8,062 nt of DNA from Blastocatellia bacterium (GTDB lineage: Bacteria; Acidobacteriota; Blastocatellia; Pyrinomonadales; Pyrinomonadaceae): assembly GCA_003175865.1 (NCBI GenBank), contig PSRF01000296.1, positions 1 through 8,062 on the forward strand. The letters run 5' to 3'. The notes beneath the pieces are model-generated. The model searched no databases, was not told the origin of the DNA, and was given only the letters and a program-made list of their open reading frames with translations. The first letter of the stretch is position 1, and every line of letters begins with the position of its first letter. The position numbers and the translations under genes were made by a program. Positions 7,893-8,062 of this stretch are shown here, piece after piece.

Positions 7893-8062
7893 AGGTGTCG
7901 CACTTTTTCCACTTATTAAACGGCTGAACCGTCAGGCGCAGATGCGTCCGCCGGATGGTCCATCTGGACGTCAGTCTTTTATCGAGAACTGGGCTTTGGA
8001 GATTGGGCTTCCACCCGGAAAGCGCGGCGTTTAAAGATGAAGCCTTTTAGTTTTCGTTCGAG
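7893..8062. other. Upstream region of the receptor gene; no gene confidently called
   Basis: These 170 bases precede the receptor start. On the minus strand TTTAAT at 7920-7915 resembles a -10 box but has no good -35 partner at 17 bp, and would leave only a very short leader. A weak GGAAAAAG at 7910-7903 may be the receptor ribosome binding site. Two incompatible gene ends are possible at the right edge. On the minus strand a frame is open from the edge to a TAA at 7981-7979 (27 codons, ending SPKPSSR). On the plus strand an ATG at 8038 opens MKPFSFRS into the edge. Neither can be identified. Confidence 0.4.
7939..7970. repeat. GC-rich imperfect dyad upstream of the receptor gene
   Basis: Short nested inverted repeats are visible: CAGATG (7939-7944) with CATCTG (7961-7966), CGTCC (7945-7949) with GGACG (7966-7970), and CCGGATGG next to CCATCTGG with one mismatch. 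It lies about 50-80 bp before the receptor ATG, so it could be an operator or a leader hairpin. There is no T-run that would make it a terminator of an upstream gene. Chance occurrence in GC-rich DNA is possible. Confidence 0.25.

Noticed and set aside
7786..8034. Plus-strand frame of 82 codons across the receptor start and upstream region
   Set aside because: Its first 35 or so codons are antisense to the receptor signal peptide, no ribosome binding site or domain is evident, and its composition looks random.

Overview
The window holds three genes, all on the minus strand and reading right to left, with no sign of a mobile element, RNA gene or CRISPR array. The style of the proteins suggests Acidobacteriota, most likely the Blastocatellia/Pyrinomonadales side: an Oar-like TonB-dependent receptor carrying an N-terminal carboxypeptidase-regulatory-like domain, next to a secreted mosaic of PPC, Calx-beta and DUF4214 domains. 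The taxon is inferred from domain style only; there is no marker gene in the window.

Layout in order of transcription. Positions 8062-7893 are an upstream region of about 170 bp with no confidently called gene; it holds a GC-rich imperfect dyad and a weak -10-like sequence. Positions 7892-4146 encode a 1248-residue outer-membrane receptor with signal peptide, regulatory-like domain, Pro/Ala/Thr-rich linker, plug and large barrel. After a 41-bp gap, positions 4104-394 encode a 1236-residue secreted multidomain protein: three regulatory-like beta-sandwich domains with a PPC domain after the first, one Fn3-like domain, a 471-bp tandem duplication encoding InlB-B/PEGA-like repeats, a Calx-beta domain and a C-terminal DUF4214 region. 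The stop codon of this gene overlaps by four bases (GTGA) with a GTG start of a third gene, which runs off the left edge. The visible 132 residues of that gene are a hydrophobic N-terminal segment followed by two canonical 42-residue WD40 repeats.

The tight spacing and the four-base overlap suggest a single transcription unit: receptor, then surface/secreted adhesin-like protein, then exported or membrane-anchored beta-propeller. All three have export signals, so a cell-envelope assembly handling an extracellular ligand is a reasonable hypothesis. The ligand is unknown, and no tonB, exbBD, susD or enzyme gene is present to identify it.
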